Part shown: positions 28,001 through 36,627 of the stretch, piece by piece | Layout of the letters: every line of letters starts with the position of its first letter | Numbering within the stretch: position 1 is the first letter of the stretch | Origin: Chitinophaga rhizophila | GTDB lineage: Bacteria > Bacteroidota > Bacteroidia > Chitinophagales > Chitinophagaceae | Length of the DNA stretch: 64,000 nucleotides | Assembly: GCF_019492185.1 (NCBI RefSeq) | Contig: NZ_JAICCF010000003.1 | Coordinates: 248,001-312,000 of the forward strand | Reading direction: 5' to 3' | Notes under the pieces: model-generated | Databases searched by the model: none | What the model saw: only the letters and a program-made list of their open reading frames with translations | What the model was told of the DNA's origin: nothing | Program-made: the position numbers and the translations under genes

Positions 28001-28109
28001 CGACCCTGAAGTTAACTCCTGGGGCGCTGGCAACGGCGGGTTAGGTGTGTACACCTTCTCTGCACCAACAGCACGCTCTTTTGACTGCACGCTAAAATTC
28101 ACGTTCTAG
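25071..28109 (+). CDS. SusC/RagA-family TonB-dependent outer-membrane transporter
   Basis: This 1012-residue barrel imports large ligands, usually glycans or peptides, with energy from TonB. It has a signal peptide (residues 1-24, SSAFAQ), a carboxypeptidase-regulatory-like domain (TRGIEGTVTDEKKQPVSFASVIIKG, 25-100), a plug with LTGKVAGVQITSSSGMPGSSARIVIRGI and MDGVPINNDE, and a 22-strand barrel ending FDCTLKFTF with terminal Phe. There is no STN/FecR-binding domain, so it is not an obvious target of an ECF sigma/anti-sigma pair. It lies 14 bp before its SusD partner. No glycoside hydrolase, peptidase or regulator adjoins, so the ligand cannot be inferred. Confidence 0.95.
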   Translation: MKRNVSNLLALLAGLLIYSSAFAQTRGIEGTVTDEKKQPVSFASVIIKGTTKGTTTAQNGSFKLEVPPNAILVIRAVGYTVREVPIGSEQQFTITLTENASDLNEVVVTALGVRKEKRNLTFSAQEVKSDEILRAKEPNVLNTLTGKVAGVQITSSSGMPGSSARIVIRGITSISGENQALFVMDGVPINNDESGGTYNGGSGTNRLADIDPATIESVNVLKGAAATALYGSAGARGVVLITTKKGTGSRKPTVTLSSGLSFEKTIYPDRQYLYAQGDKGVFFDGETQKSSTSWGPRMDTLTRNGEKVPAHHPLDEFFQTGVTSNSTISVSGGGPVSNYFMSYSYFDQKGTIPVTSYARHSTFAKYSTQILDKLNATFQLTYSSANNKKVPEGYGLESPLWTVFTAPVSYNLKPYLNDDGTQRLYRYSRNNPYWVLDNILNTTVVNRFLPVFTLVYSPFEWLSITERAGADIYTDQQTYHVNMNDITYATGLTYNANKNFRQFNHDFIVQLRKQFNKTNVSLMLGNNVYSEHGDFMTVLGLGLAKPGYYNMASASAITYTGTEYLRRKVGFYAQAELDYNRMLVLSLTGRYDGSSVLSKENNYYPYGSVAGGFIFSELFQHEGLKKAINFGKIRASYATVGNDNVKTYATTTPYYQAIIYGDASSNLTFPYNGRNGFLISSSLGNPNLRNELQKEYELGLEMKLLNSRIGIEASYFNRRMSQGIVENISLANSTGYASTTINSARMSTKGIEVLLNLSPVRMKDFGWDVTVNYTRLRQRVEEIGGNLQQTSIGGIYAKNGEPWGLLFGTKYARTADGQLRINDAGLPYASGEFEAVGNITPDWIGGITNQLRYKQFNLSFFFDTKQGGYVLNSDDGYGLYYGSSKQTEKREDRVVAGVSDATGAPNKQVVTGQAYFQQISGITEAFIQNASYIKLRNVSLSYTFRKGASNRIPFKDASIVLTGRNLWIHKDASFTGGDPEVNSWGAGNGGLGVYTFSAPTARSFDCTLKFTF

Positions 28110-28123
28110 TAAACTCATTTATT

Positions 28124-29521
28124 ATGAAAAGACCATTCATCATCATAGCTATGCTGACAGCTTTCACACTGTCTGCATGCAGCAAGTTCCTTGATGTGAA
28201 CGACAATCCAAACGTACCTTCAGATGTATCTGAAGCGTTACTGCTGGCTCCACTGGAAGCAGGCGTCTCGCAATATATTGCAGCTGGCAATGCTGCTACA
28301 CTGGTCAACCAATGGATGCAGAACTGTGTACCAAATCAACCCATGCCTAACACGGCCAATTATATGGTGACCAGTTCAACCTTTGATGACTACTGGAACT
28401 CTATGTACGTAGTTGTGCTCAATAACCTGAGTATACTTGACAAACAGGCTACTGCAAATGGTAATCCTAAATACGCAGGCGTTGCGAAAGTATTAACCGC
28501 TTACACTCTCGGCACAGCCACTGCACTATGGGGAGATATACCGTACTCTCAAGGCTTTACCGGCACCGGCAATACAACGCCTACCTACGATAAACAGGAG
28601 GATATTTACAAAAGTATTCAGGCGCTGCTGGATGCTGCTATTCCTCTGTTACAGTCAGATCAGGGGAATACACCTGGTTCCGATGACTATTACTATGCAG
28701 GAGACATGAATAAGTGGGTAAAAGTAGCTTATACACTAAAGGCCCGTTACTATATGCATCTTACCAAAGCACCAGGATATAATGCAGCAGCACAGGCTGA
28801 TCTTGCCTTAACCGCTCTTACCAATGGTATGAGCAGCAATGATGATGACTGTGCATTCAGCTATAATGGTACGTCTACTTCTTCCAACGCCTGGTACCTG
28901 CACTTCTATAATACATCTACGTTGGTGCTCTCGTCCCGTTATGTAGATTCATTGTTAATGCATGCGGATCCAAGGTTGCCGTATCTTGTCAGCAAAGCTG
29001 AAAATACCGGTAAATACAATGGGAATACCATTGGATCAGGCGCTGGCGCATTGCAGGACTACTCTGTAGCCGGCAGCTTTTATGGCGGCATCGCTTCCAA
29101 AGTATATATACTGAATGCTGCTGAAGCCTTATTCCTAAAAGCCGAAGCCACTTATATCACCGCAGGATATACGGCTGCGCAACCTGTATTCAGACAAGCT
29201 GTTGCAGGCAACCTGGTAAAACTCGGCGTTGATACCAACAGCGCAGCCGCACAAACATTTCTGGCAAAAAGAGGGGTACTTACGGCTGCCAATGCCTTAC
29301 AACTGATTATTGAAGAAAAGGCAACAGCCAACTTCCTGTCTATAGAAAACTATACAGACTGGAGACGTACAGGTTTCCCGCTTCTACAGATGATCCCTAA
29401 CAATACAGTTACCAGTCTGCCACGCAGATTCCTGTATCCGCTGAACGAGATTACTGCAAACCCACAGGCGTTACAGACAGCAAAATTAACAGATAGGGTA
29501 TGGTGGGACCGGAGTAACTAG
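28124..29521 (+). CDS. SusD/RagB-family outer-membrane lipoprotein
   Basis: SusD proteins form a lid over the SusC barrel and bind the ligand at the cell surface. The 465-residue protein has a lipobox (LSACSKFLDVNDNPN, Cys at residue 19) and the helical TPR-like core. The FLDVNDNPN start and ATALWGDIPYSQGF near residues 125-138 match the SusD-like_2 type. The C-terminus includes the usual R-R-F-L-Y-P-L-N-E motif. It is the second and last gene of the susCD operon and is followed by a terminator. Confidence 0.94.
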   Translation: MKRPFIIIAMLTAFTLSACSKFLDVNDNPNVPSDVSEALLLAPLEAGVSQYIAAGNAATLVNQWMQNCVPNQPMPNTANYMVTSSTFDDYWNSMYVVVLNNLSILDKQATANGNPKYAGVAKVLTAYTLGTATALWGDIPYSQGFTGTGNTTPTYDKQEDIYKSIQALLDAAIPLLQSDQGNTPGSDDYYYAGDMNKWVKVAYTLKARYYMHLTKAPGYNAAAQADLALTALTNGMSSNDDDCAFSYNGTSTSSNAWYLHFYNTSTLVLSSRYVDSLLMHADPRLPYLVSKAENTGKYNGNTIGSGAGALQDYSVAGSFYGGIASKVYILNAAEALFLKAEATYITAGYTAAQPVFRQAVAGNLVKLGVDTNSAAAQTFLAKRGVLTAANALQLIIEEKATANFLSIENYTDWRRTGFPLLQMIPNNTVTSLPRRFLYPLNEITANPQALQTAKLTDRVWWDRSN

Positions 29522-29599
29522 CAGCGAAGCCTGTAAGCGCTATGCAAAGAAAACATGCTGGCGCGGGACAGCAAATGATAAGAGTGACCACTAATAAAA

Positions 29600-29626
29600 A
29601 AGGGAGCAGACATAGCCTGCTCCCTT
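29600..29626. terminator. bidirectional terminator between susD and the SIMPL gene
   Basis: AAGGGAGCAG, loop and CTGCTCCCTT form a perfect 10-bp stem between the two convergent stops. The A-run before it becomes a T-run on the minus strand. Confidence 0.8.
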
Positions 29627-29648
29627 ACTATTATACGATAGTGAAAAA

Positions 29649-30362
29649 CTATTTGATGAAGAACACCGCTCTTACTTCAGCGCGAACTTTAATCTTCTTG
29701 AATGCAGAAGGATTAGGTGCTGCATCAGTTGCTGCTACACGGGCAAAGGAATTTACTGCCATCATTTCAGGCTGTACATCTGCGTAGTTGTCTGTGTTGA
29801 TTTCCTGTACTTCCAGTACACCGTCAATTGAACTACCGATTGCTTCCAGCATGTAAGTAGCTTTTGCTTTTGCAGCCTGTAAAGCCTTTGTTTTTACCTG
29901 TTTGCGGTAATCTTCCATTTTGCTGTGTGTGTAGCTGCTGATATTTACACTTTCAATACCTTCATCGTCAACAGCACCCAGGATGCTGTTCACTTTATCC
30001 AGATTACTCAGTTTCAGACGGTACTGCTTACGTGCCATGAAATCAGGATCTTTCTTCTTTTTGCTCCACCACTGGTCATAATTGGTACCAAACACATTGG
30101 AAATAGTCAGATCTCCTGCAGGTATACCCGCCTCTTTTACTGCTTTCTGCAATTGTGCTTCCAGTGTACCTATCTCTACCTTGGTAGTTTTATTTTTAAA
30201 TTCACGCAGAGAAATGTCCAGATAGATCTCATCAGGAGTGATCTCGATTTCTGCAGAACCTGTTACTTCAATCTTCTTAACCGGAGGTTTATTATCAGTT
30301 TGTTGTGCCTGTGTTAAAGAAGCTACGAATAAGCCGGCCAGTAAAAACATTACCTTTTTCAT
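29649..30362 (-). CDS. SIMPL (DUF541) domain periplasmic protein
   Basis: This 237-residue secreted protein has a signal peptide (residues 1-19, SLTQAQ) and a SIMPL/DUF541 domain recognised by the opening motif KKIEVTGSAEIEITPDEIYL, the middle Y-R-L-K-L-S-N-L-D-K and A-K-A-T-Y-M-L-E-A-I-G. SIMPL proteins are found in the periplasm and their biochemical role is unclear. The frame is open upstream to 30440, but the ATG at 30362 is chosen because it begins the signal peptide. It is convergent with susD. Confidence 0.85.
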   Translation of the reverse strand: MKKVMFLLAGLFVASLTQAQQTDNKPPVKKIEVTGSAEIEITPDEIYLDISLREFKNKTTKVEIGTLEAQLQKAVKEAGIPAGDLTISNVFGTNYDQWWSKKKKDPDFMARKQYRLKLSNLDKVNSILGAVDDEGIESVNISSYTHSKMEDYRKQVKTKALQAAKAKATYMLEAIGSSIDGVLEVQEINTDNYADVQPEMMAVNSFARVAATDAAPNPSAFKKIKVRAEVRAVFFIK

Positions 30363-30584
30363 ACTGTTGTGATTTGTTGTTAAAATGAATATTTGTTTCC
30401 GTATTTGCCTATATGATGCGATAAAATATACTGATTCCATAAAGGCATAAAAAAATATTTTCCCAGTATACCAGCCCTCAACACTTGACGATTAAAGATA
30501 TATGGGATATCTGCCTTTAACGTATCAATCTCCGATATGTTACACTGATTATTTTTTTTATTTTACTGACATAGTATAACGCCT

Positions 30585-32537
30585 ATGACCCGGTTATTGT
30601 TGGTTTTAACAGGATTGTCATGGCTTCTATTCTTATCCTATACACCAGCAACCGCTCAGCTACAAACGCCATATATACTAAACGGGGCAGCCACTCAACG
30701 TACCTGCAACTGTTATGTACTTACTGAAGATCAGCTCACATCAAGCGGTACTGTATGGAATAAAAATAAAGTCAGCCTGAATAACTCATTTGATTACTTT
30801 TTTGATGTCAATCTTGGCTGTAAAGACCAGGACGGTGCCGATGGCATAGGCTTTATTCTCCAAACGCAAGGTACTAACCTGGGTGCCACTGGTCAGGGCG
30901 TAGGCTTTCAGAACATCCGTCCTTCTCTCGGGGTCATTATTGATACCTGGCAGAACACAGATGACGGCGATCCCTATTATGACCATGTATCTGTCCAGAT
31001 CAATGGCGACATCTCTCACAGTAGTGCCAACAACCTGGCTGGCCCGGTCACTGCCCTGGCTAACAGTGATAATATTGAAGACTGTAACTGGCACATCTTC
31101 CGCATCAAATGGGATGCGGTTACCAAACAACTTACCGTCAGTATTGACGACTCTATCCGTTTAAGCATACAAAAAGACCTTGTTGCCGACGTATTCAGCG
31201 GAGACCCAATGGTATACTGGGGCTTTGGCGCTGCTACGGGCGGCTTCTCCAACAAACAACAGTTCTGCGCAGCCCTTCGTCCTGAACTACAGTTTGACAA
31301 TAACCAGCTGTTCTGTGACGGCTCACCCATCGTATTTGCTGATGACTCCCGCTCATTTGGTACCATTACACGCTGGCGCTGGGACTTTGGAGATGGATCT
31401 ACCTCCGCCTTAGCTGATCCTCCGCCACACCAATATCCACGGCCAGGCAAGTACCAGGTTAAACTGGTGATCGAAGACAACAGCGGATGCATATCTGATA
31501 CTATGAAACAGGATCTGACGATTAGCAGCTATCCAATACCCGATTTCAGCTATGACTCCCTCTGCACTGACCGTGCTATAACCATAAAGGACAACACGCA
31601 GGTAGACTTTGGCACTATCACCCAATGGAACTGGGACCTTGGCAACGGTACAACCGATCAGTCATCCACTCCGGCCGCCAATTACACCAGTACCGGCACT
31701 TACACCATACAACTACAAGTGATGACTGCCGAAGGCTGTGGCGCTGATACCGCTAAAACTGCAAATGTATATCCAACCCCTGCAATCGCAGCAACAGGAG
31801 AAAATGTCTGCATCGGAGAACCGATCGCCTTCTCAGGCACTGACATTACTCCAGCCATCCCATTGTCCGGATGGTACTGGAACTTCGGCAATGGTCAGCT
31901 GCAAACTGGCCAGCACGCCGACTATATCTATCCGGAAGGCGGCGACTATCGGACGGGGGTACATGCTGTCAGCAATAAAGGCTGTTTCAGCGACACGGTA
32001 TATGTGCCAGTGACTGTCACGGATATTAATCTCTTTGCTGGCAATGATACGCTCATTGCCCGTGGTCAACCATTACAACTTAACGCTGTTACTACCGGTA
32101 ACAATCTCCAATTCAGCTGGACACCCGACATAGGTCTTACTGATCCCTACGCACCTGCCCCGGTAGCAATGCTTACCCGCGACCAGACATACCATCTTAC
32201 TGTAACTTCCCCCCAGGGCTGCATCGCTTTAGATACCGTAAATGTGAAAGTTTATGCTGGCCCGGACTTCTATGTACCTTCAGCATTTTCGCCCAATAAT
32301 GATGGCTTAAATGACGTTTTCCGGGCTATCTCACCCGGTGTATCCCAACTGGATTTCTTCTGCGTATGGAACAGATGGGGCCAGGAACTATTCCGCACAC
32401 AATCTCTCTCCGGCACATGGGATGGTACCTACAAAGGCCAACCTATGCCTGCAGGCTCCTATGTATGGATGATAAGCGGGAAGGATTACCTGGGAAGAGC
32501 ATTCAGCAGACAGGGAACTGTAACCATTGTAAGGTAA
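30585..32537 (+). CDS. lectin-like and PKD-domain protein with type B gliding/T9SS C-terminal domain
   Basis: This 650-residue cell-surface or secreted protein has a signal peptide (residues 1-24), an L-type lectin-like domain (about 25-215, with DQDGADGIGFILQTQG and VSIDDSIRL), then two or three PKD repeats with the WDFGDGS, WNWDLGNG and WYWNFGNG motifs, and a C-terminal gliding-associated domain (from FYVPSAFSPNNDGLNDVF to VTIVR, about the last 90 residues). That last domain is the type B sorting signal of the type IX secretion system. A role in adhesion or glycan binding is inferred. Confidence 0.88.
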   Translation: MTRLLLVLTGLSWLLFLSYTPATAQLQTPYILNGAATQRTCNCYVLTEDQLTSSGTVWNKNKVSLNNSFDYFFDVNLGCKDQDGADGIGFILQTQGTNLGATGQGVGFQNIRPSLGVIIDTWQNTDDGDPYYDHVSVQINGDISHSSANNLAGPVTALANSDNIEDCNWHIFRIKWDAVTKQLTVSIDDSIRLSIQKDLVADVFSGDPMVYWGFGAATGGFSNKQQFCAALRPELQFDNNQLFCDGSPIVFADDSRSFGTITRWRWDFGDGSTSALADPPPHQYPRPGKYQVKLVIEDNSGCISDTMKQDLTISSYPIPDFSYDSLCTDRAITIKDNTQVDFGTITQWNWDLGNGTTDQSSTPAANYTSTGTYTIQLQVMTAEGCGADTAKTANVYPTPAIAATGENVCIGEPIAFSGTDITPAIPLSGWYWNFGNGQLQTGQHADYIYPEGGDYRTGVHAVSNKGCFSDTVYVPVTVTDINLFAGNDTLIARGQPLQLNAVTTGNNLQFSWTPDIGLTDPYAPAPVAMLTRDQTYHLTVTSPQGCIALDTVNVKVYAGPDFYVPSAFSPNNDGLNDVFRAISPGVSQLDFFCVWNRWGQELFRTQSLSGTWDGTYKGQPMPAGSYVWMISGKDYLGRAFSRQGTVTIVR

Positions 32538-32543
32538 GCATAA

Positions 32544-32942
32544 ACGCTGCCGGCAGCAGAAAGAACTGCTAGGTACGACAGTAAACTGATTAACTATTAC
32601 CAGATGATCGGAGGTACAGTCGGATTAGGTATCTTAATGCCGGTATACCTGCACTTCTTCCCCGTTGCCAGGCTTGTACCCGATATGAAAGACACTATCT
32701 ACCTGTTACTACTATCACTACGCTGCACTGTAGCGTTATACGTCATATTCGCAGAAACACTGAAGAAGTTATCAGCATTCACTGTCAACCTAAGCTTCAA
32801 CCTGGAGCCAATTTATGCGATCGTCATCGCCTTTATTTTCTTTGCTGAGGGCAAAGAGGTAAATGCATCCTTCTATGTGGGCCTGCTGTTTGTAGCTGCG
32901 TCGGTAGTACTACAAGCCATTATATCCGGAAGGAAAAACTAA
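32544..32942 (+). pseudogene. remnant of an EamA/DMT transporter (C-terminal half)
   Basis: The frame from 32544 encodes only the last part of a drug/metabolite transporter, with KKLSAFTVNLSFNLEPIYAIVIAFIFF, which matches the conserved C-terminal repeat of EamA proteins. The first five or more helices are missing and there is a stop just upstream at 32541. An ATG at 32604 would give 112 residues. It has no obvious promoter, so it is most likely a decayed gene, though a short paired-unit transporter cannot be excluded. Confidence 0.65.
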
Positions 32943-32988
32943 CACGGTATGTTGGCCTTGAATAATTAACACGAACAGATCTTCAATA

Positions 32989-33024
32989 TAAAAAAAGCAG
33001 TCGTATGCTGATCATACGACTGCT
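32989..33024 (-). terminator. terminator downstream of mfd
   Basis: AGCAGTCGTATG pairs with CATACGACTGCT, a perfect 12-bp stem with a 5-nt loop. On the minus strand a seven-T tract follows. It lies about 110 bp after the mfd stop. Confidence 0.8.
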
Positions 33025-33135
33025 TCTCTATTTAAACCGGAATGTCTAATACCATTACGTGTAAAGGCTATTTACACCTATCGCTGACCTGCGCTCCATA
33101 TCGCTCTTCACATACCGATCCCGGAACTATACATC

Positions 33136-36100
33136 CTAGTTGTTCCTTGCATCTTCCATATTCTTCAGGAAGTCATACAAATCACTCATCGACTTTATCC
33201 TGTCTACCGCCAGAATAAAATTCTTACCTACCTGTTTCAGTTTTGCATTGTTTACTCTGGTTTGCAGATATGTGAGAATATGATTAAAAGTAGGCGATTC
33301 AAAATAAGGTGAATCAGGATTGTTGATGAAATAACAACGAAGCTTCTCATCCTTGAGCATCATTTTCTCAAAGCCCAGTTTAATGGCCATCCAACGACAA
33401 CGGATCATACAGAACAGGTCTTTTACCGGTTCAGGCACAGGGCCGAAACGATCCTGCAGCTGCGTCTCAAAATCCTGCAGTTTACTTTCCAGCATGATGT
33501 TATCTAACTCCTGGTACAGATTCAGACGCTCCTGAATACTTTCCACATAACTATCCGGGATAAGTATTTCCATATCTGTATCGATGGTACAGTCGCTGAC
33601 AAAGTCCTTCTTCTCTTCCAGCTGCTCCTTAAAGAGATCCCGAAACTCGTTCTGCTTGAGTTCACGGATAGCCTCATCCAATATCTTCTGATACATATCA
33701 AAGCCTATCTCTGCCATGAATCCGCTTTGCTCTCCACCTAACAGATTACCGGCTCCGCGGATATCAAGATCGCGCATTGCTATCTGGAAACCACTCCCTA
33801 GCTCACTATGCTGTTCCAGTGTCTGTAACCGTTTGCGGCTGTCGCCCGGTAACGTACTGATAGGCGGCGCTAACAGGTAACAGAATGCCTTTTTATTACT
33901 ACGTCCTACACGGCCACGCAACTGATGCAGATCACTTAATCCGAAGTGGTGTGCATTGTTGATGATGATAGTATTGGCATTCGGAATGTCCACACCACTT
34001 TCGACAATGTTGGTACACACCAGTACGTCGTATTTACGATCGATAAAGTCAAGTATTACTTCTTCCAGCTGATGACCTTCCATCTGGCCATGCGCGGTAG
34101 CAATAGAAAGATCAGGACACAGTCCTTTGATCAGACTACTCATTTCTCCAAGCCCTTTCACCCGGTTGTATACAAAGTACACCTGCCCGCCACGCTCTGT
34201 TTCATAGTATATCGCATCGCGTATCAGGTCATGATCAAAGACATGTACTTCTGTTTCTATCGGCTGCCTGTTAGGCGGTGGCGTATTGATTACTGAAAGG
34301 TCTCTGGCTCCCATTAATGAGAACTGTAAAGTTCTCGGTATAGGTGTTGCCGTTAGCGTAAGTGTATCAACGTTTACTTTCAGTTGCTTCAGCTTTTCTT
34401 TAGCAGATACCCCAAATTTCTGTTCTTCGTCCACTACCAGTACACCAAGGTCTTTAAACTTCACTTCTTTACCTAACAGTGCATGTGTACCGATAATGAT
34501 ATCTATCTTTCCTTCAGCCAGTCTTTGCAGTGTTTCTTTTTTCTCTTTGGCTGATTTAAAACGGTTCAGATAGTCAACAGTGCACGGGAAGTCTTTCAGA
34601 CGATCAGCAAAAGTCTTGAAGTGCTGGAATGCAAGAATAGTAGTAGGTACAAGTACTGCAGCCTGCTTACCATCTACGATGGATTTAAAGGCAGCGCGTA
34701 TTGCAATCTCTGTCTTACCAAAGCCCACATCACCACACACCAGGCGGTCCATTGGTGCAGGTGACTGCATATCTCTTTTTACATCAGCAGTAGCCTTACT
34801 CTGGTCAGGCGTATCTTCATACAGGAATGATGCTTCCAGTTCCGTTTGCAGATAGGTATCTACAGAGTGCGCAAACCCTTCCTGTGCTTTACGTGCTGCA
34901 TACAGTTTGATCAGATCTTTTGCAATATCCTTTACCTGTGTCTTTGCTTTCTCTTTCAGCTTATCCCAGGCATCACTACCAAGCTTATTCACACGGGGCT
35001 CTACACCCTCTTTACCGGAATATTTACTGATCTTATGCAGGGAGTTAATATTCACATACAAGAGGTCATTGTTCTTGTAGATAATACGGATAGCTTCCTG
35101 CATCTTTCCGCCTACTTCAATCTTCTGTAACCCACTATATACCCCTACGCCATGATCAATGTGCGTTACAAAGTCGCCTGCCTGTAACTCACGCAGGGTC
35201 TTCATGGTAATTGCCTTATTCTTGTTGTACGCCTGCTTGACCTTATATTTATGATAACGCTGAAATATCTGGTGGTCTGTATAACATACCAGCTTCAGCG
35301 AATGATCAATAAAACCATGGCTGACAGGCGAAGGGATAGGGTAGAAGGTGAAATCTGCTTTCAGATCTTCAAAGATGCTACGCAACCTTTCCAGCTGACG
35401 TGCATTTTCTGCGAAGATAAACAGCGTATATTTGTTCTTGTTATGCGTATCCAGATCTTTGATGAGCATATCAAACTGCCTGTTAAAAACAGGCTGTTCC
35501 TGCGTTTCAAAGTTGAGCGGCGTAAAAGACCTGTTAGTATCCTGCCACCACTGACGGCTGCCGAATAATATACAATGTCTACGCAGCAACTCCTGCATCA
35601 GAGGATGCGCCTTTATAAAGTCTTCTTCCGTAAGTGTGATGGTTTCGTCATCACCCGTCTTTACCGGCTGACCGGTCTGCAGAAATGAATCCAGCCGCTC
35701 TTCCATCTGCAGGATTACGTCCTGTACATATCCGGGATCTTTCATCCACACGACTGTATTGGCAGGAAGAAACTCCAACAGAGAAGCCTTCTGATGCTTC
35801 ACTCCCTGCGTATCCATATTGGCAATAAGCGTTACCTGCGTCAGTTTACGCTCACTGAGCTGACTCTCCGGATCAAAGAGGCGGATAGAGTCAATATCTT
35901 CCCCAAAAAGCTCAATACGATAGGGCTTTTCGTTACCAAAAGAGTAAATATCAAGGATACCTCCGCGTAATGCATACTGTCCCGGCTCATACACGAAGTC
36001 GGTGTACTCAAAACCCCAGCTAACAAGTTTATCCAGTAGTTCATCCACTTTCAGTACATCGCCTACCTTCAGTTGCACCATGTTGGTCGTAAAGGCAACA

Positions 36101-36513
36101 GATGCCGCTACTTTCTCCCAAAGTGCTTCCGGATAGGTAATCAGTACTTTCTTATGCACGGTATCGCCGGAGAACTTCATGAGTGCTTCCGTACGCAGCA
36201 TGCTATGGCTACTGTTGATCTCGTTGAAATAGCCGGCCTTCTTGAAAGAGTCCGGAAAGTAGAAGATATCCAGCGCCTGCGTCAACGACTCCAGGTCGTT
36301 ATGGAAATAGGCAGCCTCTTCTCTATCGTTGAGAATAAAAAGATGGTTAACGGAATTGGCCAGCTCCCAAGCTCCCGCAGCTACGAACGTAGTGGCACTT
36401 CCTGTTAAACCTGTTAATTGAAAATACTGTGGATCGGACAAATGTATCCCTTTCACCAGCTGTTGCAGGCGGGAATCTCGCTGGTACAGTTGTAAAACAG
36501 CCTGTATATTCAT
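33136..36513 (-). CDS. mfd: transcription-repair coupling factor
   Basis: Mfd removes RNA polymerase stalled at DNA damage and recruits UvrA. The 1125-residue protein has the N-terminal UvrB-like module, the RNA-polymerase interaction domain (LQAGDFVTHIDHGVGVYSGL), the RecG-like translocase with Walker A CGDVGFGKTE near residue 590, VVDEEQKFG and LTATPIPRTLQFSLMGARDLSVI, and the C-terminal TRCF domain. The length is normal. A TATCTTTG box sits 8 bp upstream of the ATG, so the transcript is nearly leaderless. Confidence 0.97.
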   Translation of the reverse strand: MNIQAVLQLYQRDSRLQQLVKGIHLSDPQYFQLTGLTGSATTFVAAGAWELANSVNHLFILNDREEAAYFHNDLESLTQALDIFYFPDSFKKAGYFNEINSSHSMLRTEALMKFSGDTVHKKVLITYPEALWEKVAASVAFTTNMVQLKVGDVLKVDELLDKLVSWGFEYTDFVYEPGQYALRGGILDIYSFGNEKPYRIELFGEDIDSIRLFDPESQLSERKLTQVTLIANMDTQGVKHQKASLLEFLPANTVVWMKDPGYVQDVILQMEERLDSFLQTGQPVKTGDDETITLTEEDFIKAHPLMQELLRRHCILFGSRQWWQDTNRSFTPLNFETQEQPVFNRQFDMLIKDLDTHNKNKYTLFIFAENARQLERLRSIFEDLKADFTFYPIPSPVSHGFIDHSLKLVCYTDHQIFQRYHKYKVKQAYNKNKAITMKTLRELQAGDFVTHIDHGVGVYSGLQKIEVGGKMQEAIRIIYKNNDLLYVNINSLHKISKYSGKEGVEPRVNKLGSDAWDKLKEKAKTQVKDIAKDLIKLYAARKAQEGFAHSVDTYLQTELEASFLYEDTPDQSKATADVKRDMQSPAPMDRLVCGDVGFGKTEIAIRAAFKSIVDGKQAAVLVPTTILAFQHFKTFADRLKDFPCTVDYLNRFKSAKEKKETLQRLAEGKIDIIIGTHALLGKEVKFKDLGVLVVDEEQKFGVSAKEKLKQLKVNVDTLTLTATPIPRTLQFSLMGARDLSVINTPPPNRQPIETEVHVFDHDLIRDAIYYETERGGQVYFVYNRVKGLGEMSSLIKGLCPDLSIATAHGQMEGHQLEEVILDFIDRKYDVLVCTNIVESGVDIPNANTIIINNAHHFGLSDLHQLRGRVGRSNKKAFCYLLAPPISTLPGDSRKRLQTLEQHSELGSGFQIAMRDLDIRGAGNLLGGEQSGFMAEIGFDMYQKILDEAIRELKQNEFRDLFKEQLEEKKDFVSDCTIDTDMEILIPDSYVESIQERLNLYQELDNIMLESKLQDFETQLQDRFGPVPEPVKDLFCMIRCRWMAIKLGFEKMMLKDEKLRCYFINNPDSPYFESPTFNHILTYLQTRVNNAKLKQVGKNFILAVDRIKSMSDLYDFLKNMEDARNN

Positions 36514-36521
36514 GAGGGTTG

Positions 36522-36529
36522 CAAAGATA
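36522..36529 (-). promoter_or_regulatory. -7 box of mfd
   Basis: The minus strand reads TATCTTTG then C, an exact match. The predicted transcription start would be within a few bases of the ATG at 36513. Confidence 0.65.
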
Positions 36530-36627
36530 CGTAATTAGTGTTATCCCTCCGTCAACACCACTCGCTAATGCGGTAAACTGTTTCCGGACGAAAATGGTTA
36601 TATTTAGTATAACTAAATTCCACTCAA

